Assembly (NCBI GenBank): GCA_963920665.1
Contig: OY987266.1
Coordinates: forward strand, 12,343,001 to 12,407,000
DNA from: Straminergon stramineum
Taxonomy: Eukaryota; Streptophyta; Bryopsida; Hypnales; Calliergonaceae
Length of the DNA stretch: 64,000 nt
Direction of reading: 5' to 3'
A program made the translations under genes and the position numbers. Of this stretch, positions 63,188-64,000 are shown one piece after another; positions within the stretch are counted from its first letter, which is position 1, and each line of letters opens with the position of its first letter. Under the pieces are notes generated by a model that was not told the DNA's origin, searched no databases, and worked only from the letters and a program-made list of their open reading frames with translations.

Positions 63188-63406
63188 CCCCTAATCAATG
63201 AGGTGGATGTTTTGTGTTCAATGAATGGTAAAGAATTCTCTTGTGAAGGACAAAATTGTAATTATTCATCCTCAGCATTAAGGGTGGAAAGGGAAGATCT
63301 TCTACAATAGTTTGACTCCCAATGAATACTTTTGTTTTTTCTTAAGTAATTAATGTCAGATGGTTCCAAAATGGTTGATTTTCATAGTCACCAACTTGTT
63401 CAAGGA
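63188..63406 (-). mobile_element. piggyBac-type MITE, family A, copy 4 (219 bp), reverse orientation
   Basis: TTAA at 63,184-63,187 and 63,407-63,410. Begins CCCCTAATCAATGAGG and ends CTTGTTCAAGGA. The interior is the reverse complement of copies 1-3 ('caatgaatggtaaagaattc', 'attattcatcctcagcatta', 'agatcttctacaatagtttg', 'gatggttccaaaatggttga'). Confidence 0.8.
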
Positions 63407-63410
63407 TTAA

Positions 63411-63726
63411 ACATCTATCCCTTTGCAAAGTATTGAGACTACACTTTATGCATAGTTTCGTCACTAGATAAAATATTAATACTTTTCATGCTTAAAACTA
63501 CGAAAACATTTTGTAACCTTCAGACCCATTGCCTTTCCTTAATACACCTTGCTCATCACATTCAACCTCTACATGTCCACTTAGTTGTTGATAAAGTATG
63601 GTTAGGTATACACTACAGGTAGAACCTTTTAGTGTTCCCTCTCCTAGTGTAAGATATGCAATAAAAGAGTTTGTAAACAGTAGGTGGGCATGTGGTGATT
63701 CAAGATAGAAAGCTAAATGTGCCTCT
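63411..63726. other. Intergenic spacer between MITE copies 4 and 5
   Basis: No gene. The minus-strand open frame over this stretch runs into the MITE and is not protein-like. Confidence 0.4.
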
Positions 63727-63730
63727 TTAA

Positions 63731-63952
63731 CCCCTAAACGTCGAGGCAGACGTTTTTTGTCTGATGAATGACAAAGAATTCTCATGTATAGGACTGAAGT
63801 GAAACTATTCATCCTCGGAATTAGAGGTCAAAATGGAAGATCTTCAACAGTAGTTTGACTCCTAATGAGTATTTTTTATTTTTTTAAAGTAGATGATGTC
63901 ACATGGTTCCAAAATGCTTGATTTCCATGGTCACCAGCCTGGCATTCAAGGG
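63731..63952 (-). mobile_element. piggyBac-type MITE, family A, copy 5 (222 bp), reverse orientation
   Basis: Flanked by TTAA on both sides (63,727-63,730 and 63,953-63,956). Begins CCCCTAAACGTCGAGGC and ends CCTGGCATTCAAGGG. It aligns over its length with copy 4, 0.3 kb away ('gaatgacaaagaattctc', 'actattcatcctcggaatta', 'gtcacatggttccaaaatg'). Confidence 0.85.
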
Positions 63953-64000
63953 TTAAATACATGAACCTTCCTTTAGTATGAAGAAGTCTACCACAGAAGA

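Noticed and set aside
1..64000. tRNA, rRNA, CRISPR or operon-like features
   Set aside because: None seen. The genome is eukaryotic, and I found no cloverleaf or rRNA-like segment by eye; a tRNAscan run would be decisive.

Overview
This is a nuclear land-plant window. Four intron-rich protein genes are plant orthologues: cytosolic chaperonin subunit CCT3, a golgin candidate 5/TMF-type golgin, a chloroplast bestrophin-like chloride channel (VCCN type) and the KH protein RIK. The lineage cannot be fixed from sequence alone. Piggybac-type elements and large AT-rich gene-poor stretches make a seed-free plant (moss, liverwort, fern or similar) my tentative guess. All four gene models were assembled by hand, exon by exon, with splice sites, phase and family similarity agreeing.

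Layout. Positions 1-24,250 are a gene desert made of decayed mobile DNA. It begins with a piggyBac-type transposase relic (1-661). It also holds a CACTA-type foldback MITE (2825-3015), several degenerate tandem arrays, a broken unknown coding segment near 7.0-7.4 kb, a pair of inverted repeat units with hairpin cores flanked by CCGTC-like satellite (12.6-16 kb), and TTAA-flanked elements. CCT3 occupies 25,038-30,208 on the minus strand. From 30.5 to 37 kb there are more mobile elements: two abutting TTAA MITEs, a CACTA MITE with TAT duplication, and a 1.29 kb solo LTR with ATTAA duplication. The golgin gene (37,583-45,052), the VCCN-like gene (49,810-52,247) and RIK (53,843-62,370) follow on the plus strand. 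TTAA MITEs lie between them, inside two of their introns, and after RIK.

The four genes do not form a pathway: cytosolic protein folding, Golgi tethering, thylakoid chloride flux and nuclear RNA-binding/chromatin-linked silencing. The main unifying theme is mobile DNA. A degraded piggyBac transposase coexists with at least five well-aligned ~220 bp non-autonomous elements that have CCC...GGG ends and TTAA (once CTAG) flanks. Other TTAA-flanked families are also present. Copies of the best-defined family all lie within about 1.5 kb of genes. A second notable item is a decayed tandem duplication of the 5' part of CCT3 exon 3 within its upstream intron.
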